This document shows positions 1-8,005 of a stretch of DNA of 51,610 bases, one piece after another. This DNA is from Lautropia mirabilis (GTDB lineage Bacteria > Pseudomonadota > Gammaproteobacteria > Burkholderiales > Burkholderiaceae_B): NCBI GenBank assembly GCA_945876565.1, contig CAMCOS010000016.1:1-51610 (forward strand). The letters run 5' to 3'. Position 1 is the first letter of the stretch. Every line of letters begins with the position of its first letter. A program made the translations under genes and the position numbers. The notes beneath the pieces were generated by a model. That model was given only the letters and a program-made list of their open reading frames with translations, did no database searches and had not been told where the DNA came from.

Positions 1-108
1 AAATCAAAAAACTCGCTCTGGAGCCCTAGCTACTTCGCGAGCAGCACAGGCGGGGCTTCGATTGAAGTACTCAAGCGCTATATTCAAGAACAAAACCGAC
101 CTTATTGA
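1..108 (+). CDS. tnpA: IS200/IS605-family transposase TnpA, C-terminal fragment
   Basis: Reading from base 1 gives 35 codons ending in TGA at 106-108. The peptide contains SLWSPSYFASSTGG and IEVLKRYIQEQ. This matches the conserved C-terminal block of HUH-type Y1 transposases, where a Trp-Ser-x-x-Tyr/Phe strand and a Gly-Gly turn precede the last helix. The catalytic HUH pair and probably the Tyr lie upstream, outside the window. In the family this enzyme cuts and joins single-stranded DNA during peel-and-paste transposition. The identification rests on a short but distinctive tail; activity cannot be judged. Confidence 0.72.
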   Translation, partial: KSKNSLWSPSYFASSTGGASIEVLKRYIQEQNRPY

Positions 109-124
109 CCCTACCTTATTGACC
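101..124. repeat. Direct repeat CTTATTGACC x2 around the tnpA stop
   Basis: CTTATTGACC occurs at 101-110 and again at 115-124, a 14-base period. The first copy contains the TGA stop of tnpA. It is a simple local duplication with no known function. Confidence 0.6.
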
Positions 125-130
125 GTTTGT

Positions 131-150
131 CCCCGCCCTGAACGGCGGGG
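131..150. repeat. IS right-end hairpin, 7-bp perfect stem
   Basis: CCCCGCC (131-137) and GGCGGGG (144-150) pair perfectly around a 6-base loop, 22 bases after the TnpA stop. A subterminal hairpin in this position is what the single-strand transposase recognises at the right end of IS200/IS605 elements. It could also act as a transcription terminator for tnpA, but no T-run follows it on the plus strand. Confidence 0.6.
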
Positions 151-162
151 CTTGTCGTGATG

Positions 163-1071
163 GTCAAAGTCATCAAGCCCGATGGCGCAGCCGGCCCGTT
201 GCGCTTGCGCAATCAGGTGAATGATGGCGTTGGTAGAGCACCCCATCGCCATGGCAACCATGATTGCGTTCTCAAATGCTTGGTGCGTCTGTATCTGAGA
301 AGGCACCAGATCTTCCCAAACCATGGCCACGATCCGTCGACCACTATCGGCTGCCATCCGGACATGGTTCGAGTCAGGCGCTGGAATAGACGAGGCACCG
401 GGCATGGTCATGCCAAGCGTCTCAGCGATGGCCGTCATGGTCGAGGCCGTACCCATGGTCATGCAAGTTCCGTGACTGCGCGCGATGCCGCCCTCAATCT
501 CAGTCCAGTCTTTATCAGAAATCAGGCCAGCCCGACGGTCATCCCAATACTTCCAGGCATCTGAACCTGAGCCCAGAATCTTGCCGTGCCAATTACCACG
601 CAACATAGGTCCGGCAGGAATATAAATCGCGGGAAGTCCCGCGCTCGTCGCACCAAGCAGCAGACCAAGCGTGGTTTTGTCGCAACCGCCCATCAACACC
701 ACGCCATCGACTGGATGGCAACGGATAAGTTCCTCGGTGTCCATGGCCAACATGTTGCGATAGAGCATGGTCGTGGGCTTGACAAACTGCTCCGCCAAAG
801 ACAGTGCAGGCAACTCAATGGGGAAACCACCGGCTTGCAATACACCGCGTTTGACATCTTCAACGCGCTGCTTGAAGTGCGTATGGCACGGGTTAATGTC
901 CGACCAAGTGTTGAGGATGCCGATAACCGGCTTGCCCGTCCAGTCTTGGGCCGAGTACCCCATTTGCATGGCTCGGGAACGATGGCCAAAAGATCTCAGA
1001 TCGTCAGGGGCAAACCAACGGGCGCTGCGAAAGGTCTCTGCGGACCTTGATTTTTTAGTGGTGTGGCTCAC
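163..1071 (-). pseudogene. IlvD/Edd-family dehydratase (L-arabinonate dehydratase-like), truncated by IS
   Basis: About 303 N-terminal residues of an IlvD/Edd dehydratase, against roughly 580 in intact members. The sequence resembles the sugar-acid (L-arabinonate type) branch more than dihydroxy-acid dehydratase itself. Cluster-ligand cysteines are visible: NPC at Cys62, GGCDKT at Cys130 and GTC at Cys203. Similarity stops after GLDDFD; beyond that the frame runs into the IS and encodes unrelated residues. The likely start is GTG at 1069-1071, with GGAGG 7 bases upstream. It overlaps the stop of the upstream glycosyltransferase gene as GTGA, so the two are translationally coupled. The C-terminal half, which completes the active site, is missing, so the product should be inactive. 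Exact substrate is inferred, not shown. Confidence 0.8.
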
Positions 1072-2642
1072 TGATTTCCTCCGTGACACCATTTCTCAAT
1101 AAAGGCTTTGTCTGGGACTAGCTTCCACATCTCAACGCGATAAAGAGTCACAAAAACTGGGTCTAGATGCGCAAGAAACGGCACTGGCGCTTTGGTCTCA
1201 GGGTATGCAACAAACCAGTAGGTCCGCTCAGGCTGCTGGCAAATGCGCGGCAGTACCTGATCGGGCGTGATCAGAACCTCTTTGGCTTTGTCGGGCACAT
1301 GTTGACCGGCTTCGGCAAGTTCGTTGCGCCAGGTATCGCCTTTGGGCAGCAATGGCCATTCAAAGACCACCCAAGCTGGTTTGGGATCTTGGGTGTAGAA
1401 CTGCATGTCGAAGGGATAAACATCGAGGAACACAAACTGATCCTGCGCGCTGATCTCAGACCGAAACTGCTCGACAAATGGCTTAGAACTGCGACCATTG
1501 CTAAAAAAGAAAATTGTCAATGCAATCAAGCATGACAGTGCTGCGGCAATCACGGTGATGACGGTCAATCGTGCGTCACGCTCAGCCCTGACCCCCTTCC
1601 AGGTGGCCCAAACTGCTTCGGCAACGAGCACTGCCAGCGCGGGCAGCACCGGTACTGTGTAGCCAATCAGCTTAGAGGTCGGGATCGAGAAAAATACCGT
1701 GATCACCACGATCCACGAGATCATGAGCCAGAGCCAGTCACGCTCAAAGGTCATCTCGCCACGCTGCCAGCCATACCTTACCAGCCACAAGGACCAAGGC
1801 AGGCTAATACCAAAGATCACTGGCAAGAAGAACCAGAAAGGCTGCTGTTGGTTAAAGCCATCACTTAAATAACGCTCAAAGTGCTGGTACACAAAGAAGT
1901 AGTGCAAAAACCCTGGGTAGTAGATTTCCATCAAAGCAAACCAGGGCACCATGATCGAGAGAAACGCAAGCCACACACCGGGTGCGAGCAATACCTTCAG
2001 TCCAATCCAGCGGCGAGTGGCCAAGATCCAGAAAAACAGCACGCCACCCGGCAAAACCACGCCAATCAAGCCTTTAGACAAAACCGCCAGCGCAGCCAGA
2101 AAACCCGCTGCAATGGCAAACCAGTGCGCACGTGGCTCGCCGTTGGCCGCCCTCGAAACAGCCTCGGCGCCAGCCAGGATGGTCAATGAAATCATGCCCG
2201 CTACCAGCATGTCGAGGTTGGCGTACTGAGAGGCACCGTAGTAGTAAGGCATCGTGATCAATACCAGCACGCTCAAAGTCGCCACTTCGGTGCCCCGATG
2301 ACGGCGCACAAAAATATACAAGGCCATCACCGTGAGCCAAGAGATCAGTATGGAGGGCAAGCGGGCCGCCCACTCATGCGCGCCAAAGATCAGAAACGAT
2401 GCTTCATTAAGCCAGTAAAACAGAGGCGGCTTGTGGAAATAAGGCAGGCCATTGAGCAAAGGCGTCCATGTGCTGTCAAACCGCACCATGTCCCAGGCAA
2501 CCCCAACATATCTACCCTCGTCTGGAATGTGCAGTGAGCGTGGCCAACCAAAAATGCCCAGCCAGACCAAGGTGCCCAGCAAAAACCAGACGGTCGCGTT
2601 TGGTCGAATCATCGCGCGCCACGCATGACAAAGCCAGGACAT
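1068..2642 (-). CDS. ArnT/PMT-like (GT39) membrane glycosyltransferase
   Basis: A 524-residue polytopic inner-membrane protein. After the first hydrophobic segment (about 17-32) comes IPDEGRY, with the Asp41-Glu42 pair typical of GT39/ArnT enzymes. These use undecaprenyl-phosphate sugars as donors and transfer the sugar to lipid A or another periplasmic acceptor. About ten more hydrophobic segments follow to residue 390, then a soluble periplasmic-type C-terminal domain. Length and layout fit ArnT (about 550 aa). A TTG at 2684 would add 14 residues, but ATG 2642 places the first membrane helix normally; neither has a strong ribosome site. The downstream dehydratase starts on its stop codon (GTGA). 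The sugar and acceptor cannot be read from the sequence. Confidence 0.8.
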   Translation of the reverse strand: MSWLCHAWRAMIRPNATVWFLLGTLVWLGIFGWPRSLHIPDEGRYVGVAWDMVRFDSTWTPLLNGLPYFHKPPLFYWLNEASFLIFGAHEWAARLPSILISWLTVMALYIFVRRHRGTEVATLSVLVLITMPYYYGASQYANLDMLVAGMISLTILAGAEAVSRAANGEPRAHWFAIAAGFLAALAVLSKGLIGVVLPGGVLFFWILATRRWIGLKVLLAPGVWLAFLSIMVPWFALMEIYYPGFLHYFFVYQHFERYLSDGFNQQQPFWFFLPVIFGISLPWSLWLVRYGWQRGEMTFERDWLWLMISWIVVITVFFSIPTSKLIGYTVPVLPALAVLVAEAVWATWKGVRAERDARLTVITVIAAALSCLIALTIFFFSNGRSSKPFVEQFRSEISAQDQFVFLDVYPFDMQFYTQDPKPAWVVFEWPLLPKGDTWRNELAEAGQHVPDKAKEVLITPDQVLPRICQQPERTYWFVAYPETKAPVPFLAHLDPVFVTLYRVEMWKLVPDKAFIEKWCHGGNQ

Positions 2643-2816
2643 CACCCGCCCACCCTTTGATTCGTTCAGACTTTCCAGTGACAAAGCTCACACCCCTTTT
2701 TTCAGGTCCAGGCCATGAAGCGACATACGAGACTGTCAGCATGGCTATCCTCATCATACCGGGCAGCAGTGCTCTTGCCTGCCCGAACCCCTTAAACCCT
2801 GAACCCGACAACTCCA

Positions 2817-3659
2817 TCAGCGCCCTGGTTGCCCTCGGATCAGCCAATCCAACGCCCGCCCTGCAGCGGCTAATCCCATCGCTGCCGTGACCGTCACCAG
2901 TGAGCCATAACCAGCACACGCCAGCGGTGCCGAATTCGCATGGCCACGAACTACCCCAGCCGGTCGATGCCCTGGCTGCTCAAACCAAAGCACGTTCACA
3001 CCCATGCGTGGCGTGCGTTTGGCTTGCACACCAGCAAACCCATGCTGCTTGCGCAGCGTTGATCGCAAGCGCGCCAATAAGGGGTCATGCGTGCTGTCGC
3101 GCAAATCCCCAAACCGCAACGAAAGCGCGTCGGTCTTGCCCCCGGCGGCACCACACACAATCAGCCCTCTTTGTCTTTGCCGCAAGCACAGCACCATCGC
3201 CACCTTGGCACTGAATTGATCTGTGCAATCCAGCACCATGTCAGCTGTGGACGGGATCAACTCGTCAACATTATCGGCATCGACGAACTCTTCGATCGAC
3301 CTAACCACACAAGCCGGATTGATCTGGGCAATCCGTGACTGCATGGCCAATACTTTGGCCTGACCAATCGTGGCGTCTAACGCATGAACCTGGCGATTGA
3401 TGTTGGATTCGGCCACATGGTCAAGGTCGATGAGCGTTAATTGTCCCACCCCACTGCGGGCAAGTGCTTCAGCGGCCCAGGAGCCCACACCGCCCAAACC
3501 GACAACGGCGATGTGACTTTGGTCGAGCAACCTCGTTACCACCTGCCCGTAGGCACGATCGACCGATCCAAACCGTCGTTCGGCGTCCACTAACAAGTCG
3601 AGCGAGGCTTCTTTATAGGATAAAGATGTCATGGAAGTTGTGACTAGATAGCCAGCCAT
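2817..3659 (-). CDS. tcdA: tRNA threonylcarbamoyladenosine dehydratase
   Basis: A 280-residue member of the ThiF/MoeB/E1 family. It has the nucleotide-binding GLGGVGS (54-60), an acidic strand end IDLD (77-80), the NxNRQ element (86-90) and GGKTD (173-177), in the order found in TcdA (CsdL/YgdL). The enzyme uses ATP to dehydrate t6A37 of tRNA to its cyclic form, ct6A. No zinc-binding CxxC pair of ThiF/MoeB is present, which favours TcdA. Translation can start at ATG 3659 or ATG 3632; neither has a clear ribosome site. It is divergent from the MFS gene across a 145-b gap that contains a 10-bp inverted repeat. Confidence 0.88.
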   Translation of the reverse strand: MAGYLVTTSMTSLSYKEASLDLLVDAERRFGSVDRAYGQVVTRLLDQSHIAVVGLGGVGSWAAEALARSGVGQLTLIDLDHVAESNINRQVHALDATIGQAKVLAMQSRIAQINPACVVRSIEEFVDADNVDELIPSTADMVLDCTDQFSAKVAMVLCLRQRQRGLIVCGAAGGKTDALSLRFGDLRDSTHDPLLARLRSTLRKQHGFAGVQAKRTPRMGVNVLWFEQPGHRPAGVVRGHANSAPLACAGYGSLVTVTAAMGLAAAGRALDWLIRGQPGR

Positions 3660-3695
3660 CGGTTTGAACTAAATGAATTGGTTGGAATTTTGACA

Positions 3696-3737
3696 CGAGA
3701 GAATCCTCAACGCTGCCAATCTTCGGAGATTCTCTCG
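3696..3737. promoter_or_regulatory. Perfect 10-bp inverted repeat between tcdA and the MFS gene
   Basis: CGAGAGAATC (3696-3705) and GATTCTCTCG (3728-3737) are exact reverse complements separated by 22 bases. The pair lies in the divergent gap between tcdA (minus) and the MFS gene (plus). The centre-to-centre distance of the arms is 32 bp, about three helical turns, so two dimer half-sites or an RNA stem are both possible. There is no T-run after either arm, which argues against a simple terminator. Confidence 0.5.
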
Positions 3738-3804
3738 ACAAAGCCGGTGCCAAAGCGCAAAATTACGCCACGACACTCGTCACAAAACTGTTTGCATTAC
3801 CGAC

Positions 3805-5040
3805 TTGCGCTCACCGCTGCCTTACCGAAGCTTTTTACCCAATGCTGCACTCTGGTGCGTGCTGATGATGCTTATGCATGTCGCACTGGTCGGGGGGCGC
3901 ATCGCTGTCATGCTCAATGCCATTGAACTGGGCCTGAGCAAACTTGGCATTGGTGTACTGATTTCCTGCTTTGCCTTGCTACCCATGTTTCTGGCCGTCA
4001 TCGCTGGAAGGCGCATTGATGTACACGGCAGTTACCGGGCCATGTGGTTGGCCGCGGTCATCTGTGCCGTGGGCGCCTTGCTGCCATTTTTTTGGCAGCA
4101 TTGGTTGGCACTGGCGCTCGCTGCCGTCTCGATTGGTATCGGGCACATGGGGTTTCAGATTGCTGTGCAAGGGCTGCTTGGTCAAGCCGATGCAGTCGTG
4201 CGCCTTCGCAACTACTCATGGCTGGCGATGGCCATGTCGGTTTCTGGCTTTAGCGGCCCACTGATTGCTGGTTTGTCGATTGATCACCTGGGATTTCGAT
4301 GGGCATTTTTACTGCTGGCCTTGTGCCCTGCCGTGACGGTCTGGACTGTCGTGCGAGCTCGCAAGGTACTGCTGCAAAGCCATCAGGCACCGATGAAGTC
4401 CGACTCACCAGCCAAGATGGCAGATCTCTGGCGAGTGCGCCCTTTGCGCTACGCACTGATGTCAAACCTGCTTTTGGCTAGCGCATGGGACACGCACAAC
4501 TTCCTGGTGCCACTGTACGGGGTTCAGGAAGGATTTAGCGCAACCACCATCGGCATGATTTTGGCGTGCTTCGCTGCCGCGACATTTGTCGTTCGCATGA
4601 TTTTGCCCTTGATACAAGGCTGGGTTAAACCGTGGACCATGATTCATTTCGCCATGATCACGGCAGCAGTTTATTTCCTGATGTATCCGTGGATCGGGCA
4701 AGCCTGGTTGCTGATGTGGCTATCGTTCATGCTGGGCTTATCGCTTGGCAGCACCCAGCCCAGCATCCTGAGTTTGCTGCAACAACATGCGCCTGCTGGC
4801 CGAAAGGGCGAAGCCTTTGGCATGCGCACGGCACTCATAAACGGATCACAAGTGTCCATGCCGTTCGGATTCGGCGCCCTGGCCAGCGTTGCCGGTATCA
4901 TGCCTTTATTCTGGGTGTCAGCCGTGGCGCTGGTCGCAGGCTCCTGGCTTACCCGGCATGGCGCCAAAGCCGAACTTGATGCAACCGAAACCGGTCTAGT
5001 ACCCGACTCCACCATCAACACCAAAACTGGCTCGCCATGA
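3805..5040 (+). CDS. MFS transporter
   Basis: About 411 residues with 12 predicted hydrophobic segments and a hydrophilic central loop near residues 190-210. A loop with AGRRIDVHGSYR follows the second segment, which is the MFS signature position between helices 2 and 3. The substrate is not recognisable; members of this general type are drug or metabolite exporters. The start is uncertain. TTG at 3805 is used here because the first membrane segment begins around residue 14; the first ATG (3865) would cut into it. No ribosome site is clear. The stop overlaps the ATG of the next gene (ATGA at 5037-5040), so transporter and glutathione-degrading enzyme are probably co-translated. Confidence 0.8.
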   Translation: MRSPLPYRSFLPNAALWCVLMMLMHVALVGGRIAVMLNAIELGLSKLGIGVLISCFALLPMFLAVIAGRRIDVHGSYRAMWLAAVICAVGALLPFFWQHWLALALAAVSIGIGHMGFQIAVQGLLGQADAVVRLRNYSWLAMAMSVSGFSGPLIAGLSIDHLGFRWAFLLLALCPAVTVWTVVRARKVLLQSHQAPMKSDSPAKMADLWRVRPLRYALMSNLLLASAWDTHNFLVPLYGVQEGFSATTIGMILACFAAATFVVRMILPLIQGWVKPWTMIHFAMITAAVYFLMYPWIGQAWLLMWLSFMLGLSLGSTQPSILSLLQQHAPAGRKGEAFGMRTALINGSQVSMPFGFGALASVAGIMPLFWVSAVALVAGSWLTRHGAKAELDATETGLVPDSTINTKTGSP

Positions 5041-5693
5041 TGAAGGTTCCCGAACACAAGCCAACTGTCCTGCCCAAGCCACCAGAATGCGTCGAGTTTC
5101 TATCTGATGAGCAAAGAAACCGGTCAATGCAGCGTGCCTTGCAGGATTGGCAAGGTGACCGGGATCTCTGGGTATACGCTTATGGCTCATTGATTTGGAA
5201 TCCTGCGTTTGACTTCAACGAGCGAAGGCTAAGCACACTCAAAGGGCATCATCGCTCGCTTTGCCTTTGGTCACGCGTCAATCGCGGCACACCGGAGACG
5301 CCAGGCCTGGTGTTTGGCCTGGATCGAGGCGGTTCCTGTCGTGGCATGACCTTTCGGATACCAGCTAGCAAGGTGTCCGCCACGTTCGAAGCGCTTTGGC
5401 GTCGTGAAATGTTGACCGGCGCCTACCACCCACGCTGGTTGCGGTGCGAGACCGAGCAAGGATTTGTGAACGCCTTGGCGTTTGTCATTGACCGGACCAA
5501 CCCGGGCTATGTCAAGGGCCTGCCGGAGCAGCAAACCGTCGACATTGTGGCGCGTGCCAGTGGCCGCTACGGCCCTTGCGTTGACTATGTGGTGCAAACC
5601 CATGAAGCGCTAAGGCAAGTTGGCATTCAAGACAAACGGCTGGCGCGCTTGGCGCAAAGACTGCAAGAACGTGTCTTTGATCGCACCCTCTGA
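5037..5693 (+). CDS. ChaC-like gamma-glutamylcyclotransferase
   Basis: A 218-residue protein with the family's YGSLIW signature (49-54) near the N-terminus and REMLTGAYHPRW around residue 123, where Glu124 is in the position of the catalytic glutamate. ChaC enzymes act in the cytoplasm on the gamma-glutamyl amide of glutathione, releasing 5-oxoproline and Cys-Gly. The start overlaps the upstream MFS stop (ATGA), and a second ATG follows immediately. Co-translation with an exporter suggests a joint role in thiol or conjugate turnover, but that is inference. Confidence 0.85.
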   Translation: MMKVPEHKPTVLPKPPECVEFLSDEQRNRSMQRALQDWQGDRDLWVYAYGSLIWNPAFDFNERRLSTLKGHHRSLCLWSRVNRGTPETPGLVFGLDRGGSCRGMTFRIPASKVSATFEALWRREMLTGAYHPRWLRCETEQGFVNALAFVIDRTNPGYVKGLPEQQTVDIVARASGRYGPCVDYVVQTHEALRQVGIQDKRLARLAQRLQERVFDRTL

Positions 5694-5746
5694 TGCACAA
5701 GCGATTACACTTAGACGATTTCAACCACGTTTAGAAGCCAACCATC

Positions 5747-6379
5747 ATGTCTGTTGCTGACATTCGACAAAACTACGAGAAAGGTGAGTTGCTCGAATCG
5801 GCCACCAAACCCTCGCCATTTGACCAGTTTGAGCTTTGGCTCAATCAAGCCATCGAATTGCCCGTTGCTGAACCCACGGCGATGACGCTTGCCACTGCCA
5901 ACGACGAAGGCAAACCCACCGCCCGCATCGTCTTGCTCAAAGGATTTGATGCCAAAGGCTTTGTCTTCTACACCAATTACGAGTCTCGCAAGGGCCAGGA
6001 ACTTGCCAAACAACCTCAAGCCACTTTGCTATTCTTTTGGCAGCCGTTAGAGCGCCAAATTCGCATCGAAGGCTTGGTTGAGAAAGTCAGCGACCAAGAG
6101 TCTGACGAGTATTACCACAGCAGGCCGCTTGGGTCCCGCTTGGGGGCTTGGGCATCGGCGCAAAGCCAGCGAGTTAGCATGGAGGACCTCAAAGCCCGGG
6201 TTGAAGAAGTCTCCGCAAAATATGGGGACAATCCGCCGCGCCCACCGCATTGGGGTGGCTATCGGGTTAGGCCGAGTTATTTTGAGTTTTGGCAAGGTCG
6301 ACCATCTCGCTTGCACGATCGACTCAGTTATCAGCAAGACGCAGACGGGCAATGGGTTATCGAGCGATTGTCTCCATGA
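5747..6379 (+). CDS. pdxH: Pyridoxamine/pyridoxine 5'-phosphate oxidase
   Basis: 210 residues, close to the usual 210-218. It carries the FMN-binding RIVLLKGFD region (60-68), the SxQS-type segment SAQSQR (137-142), and the signature [14 protein letters not shown] (179-192) with the substrate-binding Arg and His. The enzyme is a flavin-dependent homodimer that makes pyridoxal 5'-phosphate from PMP or PNP in the salvage and final de novo steps. Its stop overlaps the start of the next gene (ATGA), which is also a split-barrel flavoprotein. Confidence 0.95.
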   Translation: MSVADIRQNYEKGELLESATKPSPFDQFELWLNQAIELPVAEPTAMTLATANDEGKPTARIVLLKGFDAKGFVFYTNYESRKGQELAKQPQATLLFFWQPLERQIRIEGLVEKVSDQESDEYYHSRPLGSRLGAWASAQSQRVSMEDLKARVEEVSAKYGDNPPRPPHWGGYRVRPSYFEFWQGRPSRLHDRLSYQQDADGQWVIERLSP

Positions 6380-6876
6380 GCGCCAAAGCCCCGTCATTTG
6401 ACGATCATCAGTTCAAACATGCGCTCGGTCGATTTCCCACTGGGGTGACCATCGTCACCGCACGTGACGAGGCCGGCATGCCCGTGGGTCTGACGGTGAG
6501 CTCGTTTAACTCTGTCTCACTGCAGCCACCCCTGGTGGTATGGAGCTTAAAACGATCCTCGCACTCCCTAGCAGTTTTTGAAACATGTGAACGCTACGCG
6601 ATTCAGGTGCTGGCGCACGACCAGCTTGATCTAGCGAAACGATTTGCCAGTGGCACACCGAGTGAGCGGTTCGCCGGGCAAACATTGATTGATTGCCCCC
6701 ATGGTGCGCCCAGACTCGATATCGCCTCGGCTGCTTGGTTCGAATGCCACAACCGCCGCCATTATGATGAAGGTGACCATATCGTGCTCATCGGCGAAGT
6801 AGAGAACTGTGATCATTCAGCTCGTTCGCCGTTGATATACCATGGCGGAGGCTATGACTTAACGCCCCTGACTTAA
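6376..6876 (+). CDS. Flavin reductase family protein (FMN-binding split barrel)
   Basis: 166 residues of the flavin-reductase-like domain (HpaC/RutF/DIM6-NTAB type): [11 protein letters not shown] at 18-28, then [15 protein letters not shown] (38-52), the usual flavin phosphate-binding stretch. Such proteins supply reduced FMN to a partner monooxygenase or act as stand-alone reductases; no monooxygenase is encoded nearby. ATG 6376 overlaps the pdxH stop; earlier in-frame starts would lie inside pdxH. Only 5 bases separate it from the FAD oxidase gene that follows. Function beyond flavin reduction is not evident. Confidence 0.85.
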   Translation: MSAKAPSFDDHQFKHALGRFPTGVTIVTARDEAGMPVGLTVSSFNSVSLQPPLVVWSLKRSSHSLAVFETCERYAIQVLAHDQLDLAKRFASGTPSERFAGQTLIDCPHGAPRLDIASAAWFECHNRRHYDEGDHIVLIGEVENCDHSARSPLIYHGGGYDLTPLT

Positions 6877-6881
6877 ATAAC

Positions 6882-8003
6882 ATGAGCAAAGACATACAGT
6901 GCATTGTGATCGGAGCCGGTGTGGTCGGCTTGGCTGTGGCGCGTGAACTGTCCCAGCATGGGATTGAAGTTCTAGTCGCTGAAAAAGCAGAGGCGATTGG
7001 AACAGGCACGAGCTCACGTAATTCCGAAGTCATTCATGCCGGCATTTATTACCCGGCTGGCAGCCTGAAAGCCAAGCTTTGCGTGCAAGGCAAACACCTA
7101 CTCTACGACTATTGTCGCGAGCGTGGGATTGCCCATCGGCGACTTGGCAAGTTGATCGTGGCGACTCACGAATCAGAGCATGCGACACTAAAAAGTCTCC
7201 TGCAAAAGTCACAAGCCAACGGCGTGCCTGACCTGCAGTGGCTTGATGTCAGTCAGGCCAAGGCGCTTGAACCTGCGCTGTCTTGCACCGCCGCACTACT
7301 TTCCCCCTCCTCAGGCATCGTCGACAGCCATGGGCTCATGCTGGCTTATCAAGGTGACGCAGAAAACGCAGGCACCCAATGTGTGTTTCACTGCCCATTT
7401 GAATCCGCACGCGTCTTGGACGATGGTGGGTTTGAAGTGACATTTGGGGGATCAGACCCCATGACGCTGTCATGTGAGATGCTTATCAATGCTGCTGGCT
7501 TGCACGCACCCGCAGCCGCCACAAAAATTAAAGGCCTTGATGCCACCAAAGTGCCCACGGCATACCTGTGCAAAGGCAGTTACTTCAATCTGCAAGGCAA
7601 GGCACCATTTGACCATCTGATTTACCCCGTGCCACAGCAAGCGGGTCTTGGCGTGCACCTGACACTCGACCTAGGTGGCCAAGCCAAGTTCGGGCCAGAC
7701 ACCGAGTGGGTGCAACACGAGAGCTATGACATCGACATATCAAGAAGCAATGGCTTCTATGATGCAGTCAGGCGTTACTGGCCTGACCTCAAGGACGGCG
7801 CCTTGCAACCAAGCTACACAGGCATACGACCTAAGATTTCCGGCCCAAACGAGACGGCAGCCGACTTTTGTATATCGGGTGCGAGTGATCATGGCGTAAA
7901 CGGTCTGGTCAATCTGTTTGGCATAGAATCGCCAGGCTTGACAGCCTCAATGGCCATTGCAATGGCCGTTCGTCAAATGCTCGCTCAAACCGTAACACCT
8001 TGA
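6882..8003 (+). CDS. FAD-dependent oxidoreductase, L-2-hydroxyglutarate oxidase (LhgO)-like
   Basis: 373 residues of the D-amino-acid-oxidase fold. The dinucleotide motif GAGVVG is at 11-16, followed by a segment with [14 protein letters not shown] and SLKAKLC that is characteristic of the LhgO/L2HGDH group. The C-terminal FAD-covering element has GIRPKISGP and [11 protein letters not shown]-type residues. LhgO oxidises L-2-hydroxyglutarate to 2-oxoglutarate at the membrane, passing electrons to quinone. A glycerol-3-phosphate or other 2-hydroxyacid substrate cannot be excluded. purU starts 2 bases after this stop. Confidence 0.8.
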   Translation: MSKDIQCIVIGAGVVGLAVARELSQHGIEVLVAEKAEAIGTGTSSRNSEVIHAGIYYPAGSLKAKLCVQGKHLLYDYCRERGIAHRRLGKLIVATHESEHATLKSLLQKSQANGVPDLQWLDVSQAKALEPALSCTAALLSPSSGIVDSHGLMLAYQGDAENAGTQCVFHCPFESARVLDDGGFEVTFGGSDPMTLSCEMLINAAGLHAPAAATKIKGLDATKVPTAYLCKGSYFNLQGKAPFDHLIYPVPQQAGLGVHLTLDLGGQAKFGPDTEWVQHESYDIDISRSNGFYDAVRRYWPDLKDGALQPSYTGIRPKISGPNETAADFCISGASDHGVNGLVNLFGIESPGLTASMAIAMAVRQMLAQTVTP

Positions 8004-8005
8004 AC

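Larger units (their letters stand above)
1..160 (+). mobile_element. Right end of an IS200/IS605-type insertion element
   Basis: The window opens inside an insertion element: the last 35 codons of a Y1 transposase (1-108), a spacer, and a perfect stem-loop at 131-150. This is the right-end architecture expected for IS200/IS605 elements, which carry subterminal hairpins instead of inverted repeats. From about base 163 onward the minus strand encodes a dehydratase without interruption, so the element/host junction lies at roughly 150-165. These elements make no target duplication, so the junction cannot be fixed to the base. The left end lies outside the window, and whether a tnpB is present cannot be seen. 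Confidence 0.75.

Noticed and set aside
4-162. Continuation of the dehydratase frame into the IS
   Set aside because: The residues after GLDDFD do not match the family; they are antisense of the transposase tail and hairpin.
586-1050. Open frame of 154 codons on the plus strand opposite the dehydratase
   Set aside because: It is the antisense of a clearly conserved dehydratase region and has no recognisable protein features.
2512-2919. 135-codon minus-strand frame across the gap between tcdA and the glycosyltransferase
   Set aside because: It overlaps both neighbours in another frame and shows no domain; the 2643-2816 gap looks non-coding, with only loose AACCC-type repeats near 2789-2812.
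3678-3926. 82-codon frame in the tcdA/MFS gap
   Set aside because: It runs into the MFS gene in a different frame, covers the inverted repeat and has no recognisable features.
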